DNA from: Diaphorobacter limosus | GTDB taxonomy: Bacteria; Pseudomonadota; Gammaproteobacteria; Burkholderiales; Burkholderiaceae_C | Length of the DNA stretch: 64,000 nucleotides | Reading direction: 5' to 3' | NCBI RefSeq assembly: GCF_033100095.1 | Contig: NZ_CP136921.1 | Span: forward strand, 2,264,501-2,328,500 | Part shown: piece by piece, positions 1-7,956 of the stretch | How positions within the stretch are numbered: the first letter of the stretch is position 1 | How the letters are laid out: every line of letters starts with the position of its first letter | Position numbers and translations under genes: made by a program | The notes under the pieces: model-generated | The model's input: the letters and a program-made list of their open reading frames with translations, nothing else | What the model was told of the DNA's origin: nothing | The model's database searches: none

Positions 1-503
1 AGGCGCGCGCCGTCGAGGTTGGCGCCAAGCGCCTGCCCAGAAACCGCGGCGGCAAGCTGCTGCAGTCGCTGTGGGCCAAGGACAAGTACATGGCGCATCT
101 GGACCAGGGCGCGGTCGAGCGCATGGAGCGCTTCTTCCAGTTCGCCTCCATCCCGCCCAACCGGGACGTGATCCGCCAGGACGAGTACGGCAACTTCATG
201 GTGGTGCTGCTCAGCGGCACCATCGCCGTCGATCGCATTCAACCCTGGGGCGAGCAACTGCGCCTGGCCGAGACGCGCCCGGGTGACATCCTGGGCGAGA
301 TGTCGCTGCTCGACAGCGGCATGCGCTTTTCTGCCTGCACCACGCTGACCGACTGCGAAGTGGCCGTGCTCAGCGCCGAGGCCATGGACGAGATGATGGC
401 GCAAGACCCGCAGCTGGCGGCCAGCCTGGTGGCCCTGCTGGCACGCAAGCTGTCGCTGCGCCTGCGCGTGGTGAGCGCGCGCCTGAGCGAAAACCAGCGC
501 TGA
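1..503 (+). CDS. Cyclic nucleotide-binding domain protein, 5' end outside window
   Basis: The reading frame is open from base 3 to the TGA at 501-503, so the N-terminus lies outside the window. The visible 166 codons end in a CNMP/Crp-type beta-roll: a glycine turn around LLSGTIAV, then the phosphate-binding-cassette-like stretch GDILGEMSLLDSGMR, and a C-terminal helix rich in Leu and Arg. No helix-turn-helix follows, so this is a cNMP sensor or scaffold domain rather than a Crp-type regulator. It ends 24 bases before pilU and is probably in the same transcript. Related betaproteobacteria have such a gene between pilT and pilU, which suggests a role in pilus control (inference). An internal ATG at 90 is possible but the frame clearly continues upstream. 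Confidence 0.8.
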   Translation, partial: ARAVEVGAKRLPRNRGGKLLQSLWAKDKYMAHLDQGAVERMERFFQFASIPPNRDVIRQDEYGNFMVVLLSGTIAVDRIQPWGEQLRLAETRPGDILGEMSLLDSGMRFSACTTLTDCEVAVLSAEAMDEMMAQDPQLAASLVALLARKLSLRLRVVSARLSENQR

Positions 504-527
504 AACAAAGGCACGGGGAGGAATGCA

Positions 528-1664
528 ATGGAACGCGATCAGGCCAGCAAATTCATCAACGACCTGCTCAAACTGATGGTCAGCCGCGGCGGCAGCGACC
601 TGTTCATCACGGCCGAGTTTCCGCCGGCGATCAAGGTCGATGGCAAGGTCACCAAGGTCTCGCCACAGCCGCTGACGCCGGCGCATACGCTGACGCTGGC
701 GCGCTCCATCATGAGTGACCGCCAGATCGCCGACTTCGAGCGCACCAAGGAGTGCAACTTTGCGATATCGCCCGCGGGCATTGGCCGCTTTCGCGCCAAC
801 GCCTTCATCCAGCAGGGCCGCGTGGGCATGGTGCTGCGCACGATTCCGCTGACCCTGCCGACCATAGACGGCCTGGGCGTGCCCCAGGTGCTCAAGGAGA
901 TCGCCCTGGCCAAGCGCGGCCTGTGCATCCTGGTGGGCGCCACGGGTTCGGGCAAGTCAACCACGCTGGCGGCCATGGTGGACTGGCGCAACGAGAACTC
1001 CTTCGGCCACATCATCACCGTCGAAGACCCGATCGAGTTCGTGCACCCGCACAAGAACTGCGTGGTCACGCAGCGCGAGGTGGGCCTGGACACGGACACC
1101 TGGGAGGCCGCACTGAAGAACACGCTGCGCCAGGCGCCGGACGTGATCCTGATGGGCGAAATCCGCGACCGCGAGACCATGGAACATGCCGTGGCCTTTG
1201 CCGAAACCGGCCACCTGTGCCTGGCCACGCTGCATGCCAACAGCGCAAACCAGGCGCTGGATCGCATCGTCAACTTCTTCCCCGAGGAGCGCCGCGCGCA
1301 GCTGCTGATGGACCTGTCGCTGAACCTCAAGGCCATGGTGTCGCAGCGCCTGTTGCCCAAGCAGGACGGCAAGGGCCGCGCCGCCGCCGTGGAGGTCATG
1401 CTCAATACCCCCCTGATCGCCGACCTGATCTTCAAGGGCGATGTCCCCGAGATCAAGGAGATCATGAAAAAGAGCCGCAACCTGGGCATGCAGACCTTCG
1501 ACCAGTCGCTGTTCGACCTGTTCGAGGCCAACGTCATCGGCTACGAGGACGCGCTGCGCAACGCCGACTCGGTGAACGACCTGCGCCTGCAGATCAAGCT
1601 GTCCAGCCAACGCGCCAAGACCAACGACCTGTCTTCGGGCACCGAGCATTTCGCCATCGTCTGA
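528..1664 (+). CDS. pilU: Type IV pilus retraction ATPase PilU
   Basis: Hexameric cytoplasmic AAA-type ATPase of the PilT/PilU family, the accessory motor for retraction of type IV pili. The 378-residue length is usual for PilU. Visible motifs in order: Walker A GATGSGKST (about residue 138), Asp box ITVEDPIEF, Walker B DVILMGEIRD, and the His box TGHLCLATLHAN. The N-terminal PAS-like region carries the GGSDLFIT signature. PilU rather than PilT is favoured by the long C-terminal tail and by the upstream cNMP-binding gene. The ATG is preceded by a GGGGAGG Shine-Dalgarno. pilT is expected just left of the window. Confidence 0.93.
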   Translation: MERDQASKFINDLLKLMVSRGGSDLFITAEFPPAIKVDGKVTKVSPQPLTPAHTLTLARSIMSDRQIADFERTKECNFAISPAGIGRFRANAFIQQGRVGMVLRTIPLTLPTIDGLGVPQVLKEIALAKRGLCILVGATGSGKSTTLAAMVDWRNENSFGHIITVEDPIEFVHPHKNCVVTQREVGLDTDTWEAALKNTLRQAPDVILMGEIRDRETMEHAVAFAETGHLCLATLHANSANQALDRIVNFFPEERRAQLLMDLSLNLKAMVSQRLLPKQDGKGRAAAVEVMLNTPLIADLIFKGDVPEIKEIMKKSRNLGMQTFDQSLFDLFEANVIGYEDALRNADSVNDLRLQIKLSSQRAKTNDLSSGTEHFAIV

Positions 1665-1683
1665 AGCGCGTGATCAACACCCC

Positions 1684-1723
1684 GGCCCGCCCGGCTTACC
1701 ATGCCGGGCGGGCCTTGTTTTTT
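1684..1723 (+). terminator. Rho-independent terminator after pilU
   Basis: A perfect 12-bp stem (GGCCCGCCCGGC at 1684-1695 with its complement at 1703-1714), 7-base loop, followed by a T-rich run at 1715-1723. It lies between pilU and the next plus-strand gene. Confidence 0.85.
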
Positions 1724-1743
1724 CTTCTGGAGCGCAAACCACC

Positions 1744-2670
1744 ATGAGCAGCATCAACCCACGCAGCTATGAACCAAGCCCCACGCGCCGCGTGGCCTTT
1801 CTGGGCCTGGGCGTCATGGGCTATCCGATGGCCGGGCATCTGGCGACGGCCGGGCACCAGGTCACGGTGTACAACCGTACCGCTACAAAATCAGAAGCTT
1901 GGTGCGCTGAATTTGCGGGCGTTACAGGCCAAAAACATGCCAAAACTCCGCGCGAGGCGGCCCAGGATGCCGAGATCGTCTTCTGCTGCGTGGGCAATGA
2001 CGAAGACCTGCGCAGCGTGGTGCTGGGGGCCGATGGCGCCTTTGCCGGCATGCGGCCGGGCGCAACCTTCGTGGATCACACCACGGCCTCGGCCGAGGTG
2101 GCGCGCGAACTCTACGCCGCCGCCAAGAAGCTGGGGCTGCAGTTCATCGACGCCCCCGTCTCCGGCGGCCAGGCCGGCGCGCAGAATGGCCAGCTCACCG
2201 TAATGTGCGGCGGCGACCAGGCAGCCTTCGATGCCATGCGCCCCACGGCGATGGCGTTTTCACGCGCCTGCACGCGCATCGGCGACAGCGGCGCCGGCCA
2301 GCTCGCGAAGATGGTCAACCAGATCTGCATCGCCGGCCTGGTGCAGGGCCTGTCCGAGGCGATTGCCTTCGGGCAGCAGGCGGGCCTGGACATGCCGCTG
2401 GTGCTGGACGTGATCGGCAAGGGCGCGGCGCAAAGCTGGCAGCTGGACAACCGCGGCAAGACCATGGTCCAAGGCCGCTTCGACTTCGGCTTTGCCGTGG
2501 ACTGGATGCGCAAGGATCTGGGACTGGTGCTCGACGAAGCCAGACGCAATGGCGCACGCCTGCCGGTGACGGCGCTGGTGGATCAGTTCTATGCCGACGT
2601 GCAGCGCGCGGGCGGCAACCGCTGGGACACCTCCAGCCTGATCACCAGGCTGGTGCCACCCCGACCCTGA
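1744..2670 (+). CDS. NAD(P)-dependent beta-hydroxyacid dehydrogenase family oxidoreductase
   Basis: 308-residue member of the 3-hydroxyisobutyrate dehydrogenase / tartronate-semialdehyde reductase family. Seen: N-terminal Rossmann dinucleotide motif GLGVMGYPMAG, substrate-binding signature DAPVSGGQAGA near residue 138, and the catalytic-lysine region GAGQLAKMVNQ. These show an oxidoreductase acting on a short beta-hydroxyacid; the exact substrate cannot be read from sequence. The segment around 1878-1945 is lower in GC than its surroundings and encodes an unusual TATKSEAW stretch between the first beta strands, perhaps a decayed repeat insertion. The gene has its own terminator upstream and ends 3 bases from the convergent BON gene. 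Confidence 0.85.
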   Translation: MSSINPRSYEPSPTRRVAFLGLGVMGYPMAGHLATAGHQVTVYNRTATKSEAWCAEFAGVTGQKHAKTPREAAQDAEIVFCCVGNDEDLRSVVLGADGAFAGMRPGATFVDHTTASAEVARELYAAAKKLGLQFIDAPVSGGQAGAQNGQLTVMCGGDQAAFDAMRPTAMAFSRACTRIGDSGAGQLAKMVNQICIAGLVQGLSEAIAFGQQAGLDMPLVLDVIGKGAAQSWQLDNRGKTMVQGRFDFGFAVDWMRKDLGLVLDEARRNGARLPVTALVDQFYADVQRAGGNRWDTSSLITRLVPPRP

Positions 2671-2673
2671 TAG

Positions 2674-3330
2674 TCAACGCGCGGCCGCCGGATCCTGTGA
2701 AACTGGCGCCGGTTGCGCCGCCACGCCGCGCGCCAGCTCCTCCTCGGAAATGACCTCGAACACGCGCACCACCTTGTGCACACCATCCACGCCACGCGCG
2801 ATCTCGGCCGAACGCTTGGCCTCGCGCTGCGTGACGCGGCCCATCAAATAGACCACGCCGCGCTCGGTCACCACCTTGAAGGCATTGGCCGTCAGATCCT
2901 TGGCGTCCACCAGGCTGGCGCGCACCTTGCCGGTGATGAAAGTGTCCTTGGAGCGCTGCGACAGCGAGGTGTTGGCCATCACGCCCAGGTCGTTCACCAC
3001 CGAGCGCACGTTATCCACCGCCAGCACGATCTGCTCCACCTTCTGGCTGTCTGCCGCCGTGGGCACCTCGCCGGTCAACAAGACCTGGCGGTTGTAGCTG
3101 GTCACGTTCACATGCGCGCGTTCGCCCATTGCTTCGCGAATACGGTTCACTGCGCGCAGCTCTATGCCCTCGTCCTCGACCTGCGTGCCCGCGGTGCGCC
3201 TATCGACGGCCATCATGGTGCCCACCACGGCACCGCCGCCAACCACCAGCGGCACACAGGCGGCAAGACTGCCGACCAGGGAGGCCGCTGCCAGCAAGGC
3301 GCCAAGGGTTCGCATCGACTGCATCTTCAT
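2674..3330 (-). CDS. BON-domain outer-membrane lipoprotein (DolP/YraP-like)
   Basis: 218-residue protein with a lipoprotein signal (hydrophobic stretch ending LAACVPL, lipobox cysteine) and two BON domains, about residues 60-125 and 140-205; the second contains the GVVYLMGRVT pattern. BON proteins of this kind (E. coli DolP/YraP) bind anionic phospholipid and sit at the outer membrane. The start at 3330 is chosen because AGGAG precedes this ATG and the signal sequence follows; a longer frame to 3378 lacks these. It overlaps the stop of the SIS-domain gene as ATGA, so the two are translationally coupled. The order yraN-SIS-BON divergent from rsmI matches the E. coli yraL-yraP region. Confidence 0.85.
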   Translation of the reverse strand: MKMQSMRTLGALLAAASLVGSLAACVPLVVGGGAVVGTMMAVDRRTAGTQVEDEGIELRAVNRIREAMGERAHVNVTSYNRQVLLTGEVPTAADSQKVEQIVLAVDNVRSVVNDLGVMANTSLSQRSKDTFITGKVRASLVDAKDLTANAFKVVTERGVVYLMGRVTQREAKRSAEIARGVDGVHKVVRVFEVISEEELARGVAAQPAPVSQDPAAAR

Positions 3331-3929
3331 ATGGGGTTCTCCTGTTCTCCAAGTAACTGTGCGTCCACGCCATCGCAAAGGCAGTGCAGCACCAGGGCAT
3401 GCACCTCGCGCACGCGCGCTGGGCGGTCATGCGGCACGCAGATCTGCACATCGGTCTCACGCAGCAAGGTCGCCAGGGCACCGCCATCGCGGCCAGTCAG
3501 GGCCACCACGGTCATGTCGCGCTCATGGGCAGCCTGCACCGCCTCCAGCATGGCTGGCTCATTGCCGGCAATGGTGATGGCCAGCAGCAGATCACCGGCC
3601 TGGCCCAGAGCACGCACCTGGCGCGCCAGGGCTGCGATGTCCGCACCGGCACCCGTCGTGGCCGCAGCCAGCCACAGCGCGTCGGGCACCAGGGCCAGCG
3701 CTGCCAGTTCCGGGCGTTCGCGCTCAAAACCGGTCACGCAAAAAGCCGCCAGCTGCTGCGCCTGCGCGGCCGATGGGCCACTGCCGCAGGCGAGCACCTT
3801 CGCGCCATTGGTCACACAGGCCCATATCGCCTGCACTGCGGCAGTGATGGGCTGGCTGAGGGCTTGCGCAGCCTGGTACTTCAGGTCGGCGCTGTCGATG
3901 AAATGCTGTTGAATGCGTTGCTCGAGCAT
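3327..3929 (-). CDS. diaA: SIS-domain protein, DiaA/GmhA family
   Basis: 200-residue single-SIS protein. The sugar-phosphate isomerase fold is shown by KVLACGSGPSAAQAQQLAAF and by the GAGADIAAL and TGRDGGALATLL segments. By gene order it corresponds to E. coli DiaA (YraO), a DnaA-binding initiation regulator, although database labels often read phosphoheptose isomerase. The GmhA-like catalytic residues are not all conserved here (VTGFERERPELAAL), which favours the DiaA-like reading. It overlaps the following BON gene by 4 bases (ATGA). Symbol by synteny only. Confidence 0.75.
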   Translation of the reverse strand: MLEQRIQQHFIDSADLKYQAAQALSQPITAAVQAIWACVTNGAKVLACGSGPSAAQAQQLAAFCVTGFERERPELAALALVPDALWLAAATTGAGADIAALARQVRALGQAGDLLLAITIAGNEPAMLEAVQAAHERDMTVVALTGRDGGALATLLRETDVQICVPHDRPARVREVHALVLHCLCDGVDAQLLGEQENPI

Positions 3930-3989
3930 GGGCCGCGAATGATACCCGCCGATGTTGCAGTTTCTGTAGCAAACGGTAGACCAGCCCCA

Positions 3990-4388
3990 TTACCCGGCAT
4001 CGAAGGCAGCACGCAACCACTGCACCCGGCCATCGTCGATGAGCACGGCATCGAAACGGCATGGTGGCGGCACAGACCAGCGCAACAGATAGTGCTGCGC
4101 CGCCAGAATGATGCGCCGGCGCTTGGTGGCGCCTATGCTGGCCGCTGCCCCACCAAAATCGCCAGCACCGCGGCTGCGCACCTCCACGAACACCAGCGTG
4201 CCGTCGCGCTCGCGCATGACAAGGTCAATCTCGCCGCCGCCGCGCCCCGGGGTTCGATAATTGCGCTCGATCAGCACCAGGCCCGCCGCAACCAGACAGG
4301 CCAGCGCCCGGTCTTCAGCCACCTGCCCTATGGCACGCGTGGTGTGCCTTGGCGCACCACCCATGATCTTTTTGCCGAGGAACCCCAT
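3990..4388 (-). CDS. yraN: UPF0102 / YraN family protein, endonuclease-like
   Basis: 132 residues from the ATG at 4388. The restriction-endonuclease-like core is visible: GQVAEDRALACL, then GEIDLVMRERDGTLVFVEVRSR with the acidic residues and the E-V-R of a PD-(D/E)XK-type site. The biological role of YraN is unknown; nuclease activity is inferred from the fold. The frame could be extended to 4481, but the region upstream would run through the rsmI start; the chosen ATG gives the usual family length. Its start codon and that of rsmI overlap back to back, so the pair shares very little promoter space. Confidence 0.85.
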   Translation of the reverse strand: MGFLGKKIMGGAPRHTTRAIGQVAEDRALACLVAAGLVLIERNYRTPGRGGGEIDLVMRERDGTLVFVEVRSRGAGDFGGAAASIGATKRRRIILAAQHYLLRWSVPPPCRFDAVLIDDGRVQWLRAAFDAG

Positions 4389-5311
4389 TGAGCGCATCCT
4401 TTGCCTCTGCCCTGCATGCCGCGCGCGACGCTGCGGCTGCCCAGCATTATCCGCAGGGCGCCCTGTACGTGGTGGCCACACCCATTGGCAACCTGGCCGA
4501 CATCAGCCTGCGCGCCCTGCATGTGCTGCAACTGGCCGACTCCATCGCCTGCGAGGACACGCGCCACACCCAGGCACTGCTGCGTGCCTACGGCATCGAC
4601 AAACCCGGCGAACGCCTGCTGGCGCTGCACCAGCACAACGAGGTGGAGGCCGCACAGACCGTGCTCCAGCGCCTGCAGGCCGGACAGCGCGTGGCCTATG
4701 TGAGCGACGCCGGAACACCCGCAGTTAGCGACCCCGGCGCGCGCCTGGTTGCAGCCGTGCAGGCCGCCGGCCTGCGCTGCATGCCCCTGCCCGGCGCCAG
4801 CAGCGTGACCAGTGCCCTGAGCGTGAGCGGTGCCATCGCCCACGCCAGCGAAAACCAGGGCTTCGTATTCGCGGGATTCCTGCCCAGCAGGAGCGCGGAG
4901 CGCAACAGCGCCATACAGCGCCTGGCCGCCGAGCCGCGCTGCGTGCTGCTGCTGGAGGCGCCGCACCGCATACTCGAACTGGCACAGGCCTTGGCCATGC
5001 TGGGAGAGCGCCGCGTGACACTGGCACGCGAACTGACCAAACAGTTCGAAGAAGTCACCACCCACGCGGCCCAGGATCTTGCCGCCTGGCTACAGGGAGC
5101 ACCCCAGCGCAGCAAGGGCGAGTTCGTGGTGCTGCTGCACCCTGCGCCCGTCCCGCAAGACGATGACGCTGCGGCCGAGCGCGTGCTGCGCCTGCTGCTG
5201 GCCGAGCTACCCACCAAAACCGCCGTGAAGCTGACGGCGGACATCACCAATGCGCCGCGAAATGCCCTGTACGAACTAGCACTGCAGATCAAACGCAGTG
5301 AACAGGACTGA
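4388..5311 (+). CDS. rsmI: 16S rRNA (cytidine-1402-2'-O)-methyltransferase RsmI
   Basis: 307 residues, SAM-dependent tetrapyrrole-methylase fold. Diagnostic segments: VVATPIGNLADIS near the N-terminus, CEDTRHTQALL, and SDAGTPAVSDPG, all hallmarks of RsmI, which 2'-O-methylates C1402 in the ribosomal decoding centre. The best start is the TTG at 4388, with GAGG eight bases upstream; no in-frame ATG occurs before the conserved domain. Divergent from yraN as in E. coli. The region downstream is accessory DNA, so rsmI marks the left edge of recognisable core sequence. Confidence 0.93.
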   Translation: MSASFASALHAARDAAAAQHYPQGALYVVATPIGNLADISLRALHVLQLADSIACEDTRHTQALLRAYGIDKPGERLLALHQHNEVEAAQTVLQRLQAGQRVAYVSDAGTPAVSDPGARLVAAVQAAGLRCMPLPGASSVTSALSVSGAIAHASENQGFVFAGFLPSRSAERNSAIQRLAAEPRCVLLLEAPHRILELAQALAMLGERRVTLARELTKQFEEVTTHAAQDLAAWLQGAPQRSKGEFVVLLHPAPVPQDDDAAAERVLRLLLAELPTKTAVKLTADITNAPRNALYELALQIKRSEQD

Positions 5312-5371
5312 AACGCCTGCTGACAGGCGCGCGCACCCAATAGCCAGCCCGCAGGGGTGCATCCGATCCAC

Positions 5372-5404
5372 AAAAAAACGCCCAACCGAGAACGGTTGGG
5401 CGTT
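5372..5404 (-). terminator. Terminator oriented leftward, source gene missing
   Basis: An 11-bp perfect stem AACGCCCAACC / GGTTGGGCGTT (5377-5387 and 5394-5404) with a 6-base loop, flanked on its left by seven A residues, i.e. a U-run for leftward transcription. No minus-strand gene ends near here, so it may be left over from a gene removed when the accessory DNA arrived, or may act weakly in both directions for rsmI. Confidence 0.7.
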
Positions 5405-5658
5405 GCGATTTGGTGGTGTAGTTCATCAACAAACGAAACCCACGTCTCAAGCGCCCCTCCGATCGGGTCGGAAGTCCTGCGGCCTTTGCGCCATTGCGGG
5501 GAAGGTTTTCGCGCCCCCGCACATACCCATGATCGCCAATTTCGAGAGGCCGATTGGCACAGGCAGCCATCGTCGATGCTGGGCACTTGCGTGCGCACAA
5601 CTTGGCTTCCTTCGCGTTTGTCGCCGTAATGGCCGACACCAACGACGAAAGGAGCGCC
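5405..5658. other. Non-coding left border of accessory DNA
   Basis: No convincing gene. The sequence precedes the first HTH gene and ends with its AAAGGAG ribosome-binding site at 5648-5654. Open frames here on either strand lack ribosome-binding sites and recognisable domains. No tRNA or known RNA could be identified. Confidence 0.5.
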
Positions 5659-6021
5659 ATGTTGCCCGAACCCGCCTTCACCGAAACCGAACTCGCCCTG
5701 CGCTGGAACGTCAGCGCCAAGACCCTTCAACGCTGGCGCAGCGATGGCGTCGGCCCGCCATACATCAAACTCTCCAAGGCCGTCCGCTATCCGGTGGATG
5801 AAATTGTCGTCTACGAACGGGCGAACCGTCAGGGGATGCCCAACGACGCAGCCTTGCCGCCATTGATCGTCGACGCGCCGGTCGTCGAACATCCCGTGAC
5901 CGTTGCATCGGATCCGAAGCGGTACTACCTGAACGAGGCCTTCGCGCTCATCGCGCAGCACGGCAGCCTGGCGGCGGCCGAAGCCGCTCTGACGGAGGCG
6001 TACGATGAAACCCATGGCTGA
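5659..6021 (+). CDS. MerR/AlpA-type helix-turn-helix protein, first of a tandem pair
   Basis: 120-residue protein with an N-terminal HTH_17/excisionase-like domain: ALRWNVSAKTLQRWRSDG followed by the wing residues VRYPVDEIVVYE. Such small proteins act as excisionases or regulators in mobile elements. The start at 5659 is set by a strong AAAGGAG five bases upstream; two earlier in-frame ATGs lack one. The C-terminal half has no recognised domain. It overlaps the next gene, which encodes a related HTH, by 17 bases, so the two are co-translated. A regulatory or directionality-factor role for the nearby recombinase is inference. Confidence 0.75.
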   Translation: MLPEPAFTETELALRWNVSAKTLQRWRSDGVGPPYIKLSKAVRYPVDEIVVYERANRQGMPNDAALPPLIVDAPVVEHPVTVASDPKRYYLNEAFALIAQHGSLAAAEAALTEAYDETHG

Positions 6022-6571
6022 TAACACCGCCGACCGCCAAGCAGACCCCGGCACGGCTGAACCACTCATCCAGTATCCGGTGCTCAACGAAACGCAGCTA
6101 TGTTCGAGGTGGAACCTCTCGCCCAAGACGCTGCAACGCTGGCGCTCGGAAGGCATCGGCCCACCCGCATGGCACATCAACAGGTCTGTCCGCTACCTCC
6201 TGATGGAAGTTGAGGCCTTCGAGCGCAAGGCGCAGGTGACGTGGAAATCCAGTACGGGACGCGCCCTGTCCGTGTCTTCGCCTACGGCGCGTGAAGACGC
6301 CATCGAGCAGATGATGCAACAGCGACCGGCTCGGCGTGACCAAATTTTCTACTCGTGCAAAGCCGTGGCCGACATCACTGGACTGCCAGTCTACTGGTTT
6401 CAACAGGATCAGGAACGCCAGCGGCGTGGCATTCCTTGCTACGTCTTTACCAACGGAGGCGTCATCCGTTTCAGTATCGAAGAAGTCTTCCGCTGGGAGG
6501 CGCATCACCTGCGTCCATGCCACAACGATGCGGGCACGCCCGTCGGCGCGCTTCAGTCCGCTAGTTCGTAA
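6005..6571 (+). CDS. MerR/AlpA-type helix-turn-helix protein, second of the pair
   Basis: 188 residues. The N-terminal domain (LCSRWNLSPKTLQRWRSEG, then SVRYLLMEVEAFE) is clearly paralogous to the protein encoded just upstream. The second half, from about residue 110, has another possible DNA-binding unit: YSCKAVADITGLPVYWFQQD followed by GGVIRFSIEEVFRWE, which again resembles an HTH with a short wing. Two HTH units in one chain would suit binding to a long palindrome. GGAGG precedes the ATG at 6005. The gene runs 19 bases into the 3' end of the convergent Fic gene. Confidence 0.75.
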   Translation: MKPMADNTADRQADPGTAEPLIQYPVLNETQLCSRWNLSPKTLQRWRSEGIGPPAWHINRSVRYLLMEVEAFERKAQVTWKSSTGRALSVSSPTAREDAIEQMMQQRPARRDQIFYSCKAVADITGLPVYWFQQDQERQRRGIPCYVFTNGGVIRFSIEEVFRWEAHHLRPCHNDAGTPVGALQSASS

Positions 6572-7668
6572 CCGGTGCTGCGCCCGCCACCCGGCGACTT
6601 TTTGAGCACGCCCAGCTCCAGCAAAGCGTTGATGTCGCGCAGCGCCGTGTCGGGCGAGCACTTGGCGATGCGGGCCCACTTGCTGCTGGTGAGCTTGCCA
6701 TCGAGGCCGTCGAGCAGGCGGTTCAGTAGTTTTACCTGCCGCTCATTTAATGGCGTGCCCGCCCAGCGTTGCCAGAAACGCGCCTTGGCCAAGACGGAAT
6801 CCAGCGTGGTCTGCGCGCTGGCGATGGCGCGCCCAAGCGTTCCAAGGAACCACGACAACCAGCGGGTGACATCGAGGGTGCCCTTTTGCGTGCGCTCCAG
6901 CACATCGTAGTAGTCCTTGCGCTCGCGCTGGATCTGGGCCGACAGACTGTAGAAACGCTGCGGACTGCCGTCGGCACGGGCCAGAAACAGATCGCCCACG
7001 GCGCGGGCGATGCGGCCATTGCCGTCGTCGAAGGGGTGCAACGTGACGAACCACAGATGCGCAAGGCCAGCTTTGACCAGTTCAGGCAAGTCGTCCTGTT
7101 CGTTCGTCCACTGCAGGAAACGTGCTGTTTCGTGTGCCAGCGCACTAGCGGGCGGTGCCTGGAAGTGAATCCTGCGTCGCCCCACCGGACCCGATACCAC
7201 TTGCATGGGCCCATCGCTATCATCGCGCCACTGGCCGATGGCGATTTTGTTCATGCCGGAGTACCCGGTCGGGAACAGCGCTGCGTGCCACCCAAACAGA
7301 CGCTCGGCGGTCAGCGGATCTGCACCACGTGACGTGGCATCAAGCACCATCTCGACCACACCTTCGACATGCCGATCCACCGGGGCCACCGCGCCGATGT
7401 CCACGCCCAGCCGCCGCGCGATGGACGAGCGCACGGACTCCACGTTCAGCACTTCGCCTTCAATTTCACTGGTCTTGACCACGTCCTCGGTCAAGGCCGC
7501 AAGACTGGCCTGATCGCGCAGCGCCATGCCCACATCGACCAGGCGGCCCAGGAGCACACCTTGGGCGTGGCTGACCGCAGTCAGCGGCCCAGCGAGCGCC
7601 GACAGGTCGTAGCGCCAGTTCGGCCAATCGTCGGACTGCCAGATGTAGAGTTTTTCTCCGTAGTTCAT
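6553..7668 (-). CDS. Fic/DOC family protein, class II (N-terminal inhibitory motif)
   Basis: 371 residues. An N-terminal DUF4172-type region (WQSDDWPNWRYDL) leads to the inhibitory motif TSEIEG, matching the S/T-xxx-E-G/N consensus of class II Fic proteins. The catalytic motif HPFDDGNGRIAR fits HxFx(D/E)GNGRxxR, so AMP-transfer (or another nucleotidyl or phosphoryl transfer) chemistry should be intact and self-inhibited. The last 70 residues form a winged-helix-like unit (SSKWARIAKCSPDTALRDINALLELGVL). The target is unknown; such proteins are often stand-alone regulators or defence and toxin genes. The start at 7668 gives the normal family N-terminus; it has no strong Shine-Dalgarno and ATG 7719 is an alternative. 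Its upstream region contains three perfect inverted repeats. Confidence 0.87.
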   Translation of the reverse strand: MNYGEKLYIWQSDDWPNWRYDLSALAGPLTAVSHAQGVLLGRLVDVGMALRDQASLAALTEDVVKTSEIEGEVLNVESVRSSIARRLGVDIGAVAPVDRHVEGVVEMVLDATSRGADPLTAERLFGWHAALFPTGYSGMNKIAIGQWRDDSDGPMQVVSGPVGRRRIHFQAPPASALAHETARFLQWTNEQDDLPELVKAGLAHLWFVTLHPFDDGNGRIARAVGDLFLARADGSPQRFYSLSAQIQRERKDYYDVLERTQKGTLDVTRWLSWFLGTLGRAIASAQTTLDSVLAKARFWQRWAGTPLNERQVKLLNRLLDGLDGKLTSSKWARIAKCSPDTALRDINALLELGVLKKSPGGGRSTGYELAD

Positions 7669-7813
7669 GCGGCGATTAAACACCCGATTCGCCGCAGGCG
7701 CAAGCCATTCACCGCGCATATTGCGGCGAATGGCGTCGCCAATCTCCGCATTGGCTGACCAAAGGAACGGCAACGGCCTCAGCCTGAAACGCAGCGGGCA
7801 TGGAGGCCGATCA

Positions 7814-7839
7814 ATCTGTGCAACCAGGGTTGCACAGAT
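7814..7839. promoter_or_regulatory. Perfect 11-bp inverted repeat, probable operator
   Basis: ATCTGTGCAAC at 7814-7824 and its exact complement at 7829-7839, separated by CAGG. It lies between the divergent Fic and AbiEi genes, nearer to Fic. A regulator-binding site is the simplest reading; there is no T run, so it is not a terminator. Confidence 0.55.
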
Positions 7840-7899
7840 GAAAGGCAAGCAATTCTCCAACCGCCGGCTGGAGATTCGCTACTCGCCGGGTGATCGTTG

Positions 7900-7930
7900 G
7901 AAATTGTGTCGGCGCTGACGACACAATTTC
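7900..7930. promoter_or_regulatory. Perfect 12-bp inverted repeat, probable operator
   Basis: GAAATTGTGTCG at 7900-7911 and its exact complement at 7919-7930, spacer GCGCTGA. It is unrelated in sequence to the neighbouring repeats at 7814 and 7957, so at least two different binding proteins may act in this promoter region. Confidence 0.55.
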
Positions 7931-7956
7931 GAGGCAGGCGGATCAGCGGCAATCCG

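Noticed and set aside
1878..1945. Third copy of the AGCGCTT palindromic repeat inside the dehydrogenase gene
   Set aside because: GC drop and GCTACAAAATCAGAAGC resemble the repeat flank, but the paired AGCGCTT core is not preserved.
5405..5430. Possible tRNA or tmRNA 3' end (minus strand CTACACCACCA) as an attachment site
   Set aside because: No T-loop or acceptor pairing can be built upstream of it; the resemblance is limited to the CCACCA letters.
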